64,000 nt of DNA from Draconibacterium mangrovi. GTDB lineage: Bacteria > Bacteroidota > Bacteroidia > Bacteroidales > Prolixibacteraceae. The stretch's first letter is position 1; every line of letters starts with the position of its first letter. The notes beneath the pieces were generated by a model. It worked only from the letters and a program-made list of their open reading frames with translations. It made no database searches and had not been told where the DNA came from. The DNA lies in assembly GCF_010586825.1 (NCBI RefSeq), contig NZ_JAAAGB010000001.1, forward strand, positions 248,001-312,000, given 5' to 3'. Made by a program: the position numbers and the translations under genes. This document shows, one piece after another, positions 63,901-64,000 of this stretch.

Positions 63901-64000
63901 GATGGCATCTGCTTCCATTATAACTTCAAAGAAAGTCTTATCTCCAACCTTATGTTCCTGCAACTTCATCCCGATAAATGAAAATTGAAGGGTAGCATCT
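60979..64000 (-). CDS. SusC/RagA TonB-dependent transporter, N terminus beyond window (mannan PUL)
   Basis: About 1007 codons are visible; the frame stays open past the right edge (it reads DATLQFSFIGMKLQEHKVGD at the edge, the end of a carboxypeptidase-regulatory-like domain). The plug has GYGTMKKGDLSGASV and RGQSTINSNAEPLYVVDGV, and the barrel ends LGLNVSF. It is not possible to see whether an STN domain is present. The large size and SusC signatures are clear. It is the first visible gene of the mannan operon and imports manno-oligosaccharides across the outer membrane. Confidence 0.95.
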   Translation of the reverse strand, partial: DATLQFSFIGMKLQEHKVGDKTFFEVIMEADAIGLEEVVAVGYGTMKKGDLSGASVSMGEQDIKASVITNLDQALQGRASGVTSMATSGAPGSSVSIRVRGQSTINSNAEPLYVVDGVILQGGGTSGSDWGLGDKLGNGSVSSISPLSTINPSDILSVEILKDASATAIYGAQGSNGVILITTKRGKTGEAKFTYEGMIGVQDQRTRLEMMNLREFAEYSNSVAMENNALESRNEFLDPSLLGAGTNWQDAIFQEAFMQQHQVSASGGTDAIRYYVSGSYMNQEGTIIGSNFERYSVRTNLDAQLKPWLKLGLTINYANTNEDLGLAEGTEGVVNYSLLTPPDIPIYDIEGNYASVIREGYTRVNPIANTLDKDLTLQREKLNGNIFMDISPLKNLTWHTELGYDINSSKGEYFLPVVTYGNWTRSINENSIRRNNGTFYQLKNYLTYDNKVGMHNYTLMAGQDAWLSSWEYMSIYATGLPDNEIHNPALGNDPVIGHAFNKTSMSSFFGRGTYNYNDKYYGTYTYRRDGSSNFGPKNRWASFHAFAVSWRFTNEKFLEWMKPVITNGKIRFGWGQTGNSNIGGYLWGASISRMPTSLGMGYRQSNIANPYIQWETQEQLNLGLDLGLINDRINLTVDVYDKTSADMLMDLQLPSYMGTRGNESSALAPPKGNYGEINNKGIEISMFSRNLTGEFQWDTKFQISANRNKLVALDGTDNAHIEGYGQWSDVVTVTNVGESLYNFYGYKVAGVYTDLEDIENSPKTDKYPSDGVFNRYNTVWVGDLKFEDISGPDGVKDGIIDAYDRTNIGSPMPKFTYGLENTFRYKNFDLTVFVNGTYGNKILNYTAINLSNMKSIWDNQLDKVTQRAILEPINGDKVYDQSNGISSWYDDITNVQVTNPDTKVPRAIANDPNDNDRISDRYIEDGSYLRIKNITLGYTVPAAITNRYHLENLRIYMNIQNLYTFTKYTGYDPEIGVSTVNQNVYGLDNGKYPIPRIVSLGLNVSF

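Overview
The window looks like part of a Bacteroidetes chromosome, most likely a marine or anaerobic Bacteroidales/Marinilabiliales-type polysaccharide degrader. The evidence is three SusC/SusD pairs, two FecR anti-sigma/ECF sigma systems, a CTnDOT-style tra operon with an RteC regulator, Bacteroidetes-type promoter words (TAnnTTTG) and no obvious Shine-Dalgarno sequences. No 16S, tRNA or marker gene allows a closer call. Every gene except one (a GNAT acetyltransferase at 12208-12741) lies on the minus strand.

Region 1 (1 to about 15.8 kb) is one arm of an integrative conjugative element. Read on the minus strand it runs: rteC (14969-15814); a 157-bp imperfect palindrome; a small Cys/His protein; an excisionase-like HTH protein; a DnaD-like replication or regulatory protein with a TGTA tetrapeptide repeat; a DnaC-like ATPase. 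After the GNAT gene and a roughly 1 kb non-coding, repeat-bearing GC-rich stretch comes a mating-pore operon: traE, traF, traG (VirB4), traI-like (VirB5), an unknown secreted protein, traJ (VirB6), traK (VirB8), a traL-like gene, traM (VirB10), traN (VirB9), the VirD4 coupling protein, and the start of a DUF4099/DUF3945-like gene cut by the left edge. Relaxase, integrase and att sites are not in the window.

Region 2 (16.2-41.1 kb) holds two polysaccharide utilisation loci (PULs) of parallel design. PUL A: ECF sigma, small Cys/His protein, GPH transporter + cytosolic GH43, MBL hydrolase, FecR, SusC, SusD, GH27. PUL B: ECF sigma, secreted GH43-like enzyme with a C-terminal discoidin-like domain, FecR, SusC, SusD, GH3. 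In both, the sigma gene is separated from its presumed anti-sigma gene by catabolic genes, a stem-loop sits between fecR and susC, and a strong hairpin separates susD from the trailing glycosidase. The enzyme sets suggest galactose/arabinose-decorated and xylose- or glucose-containing glycans; the substrate is not fixed by sequence.

Region 3 (41.4-46.9 kb) is a spacer of non-PUL genes: a PLP-dependent group II decarboxylase, DUF2798, CGGC-domain and DoxX/MauE-type proteins, an ABM-like small protein, an MTA/SAH-nucleosidase-like protein and an AraC regulator. Direct 17-bp repeats at 21-bp spacing look like an AraC-family operator for the last few genes.

Region 4 (47.2 kb to the end) is a compact beta-mannan/galactomannan PUL: susC (5' end cut by the window), susD, two IPT-repeat surface glycan-binding proteins, two GH26 mannanases, GH130 mannosylglucose phosphorylase, an AGE-family cellobiose 2-epimerase, a GPH symporter and a GH36 alpha-galactosidase. 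Together they encode the known route: galactomannan is bound and cut at the surface, imported by SusCD, stripped of galactose, mannobiose enters the cytosol, is epimerised to mannosyl-glucose and phosphorolysed to mannose-1-phosphate and glucose.
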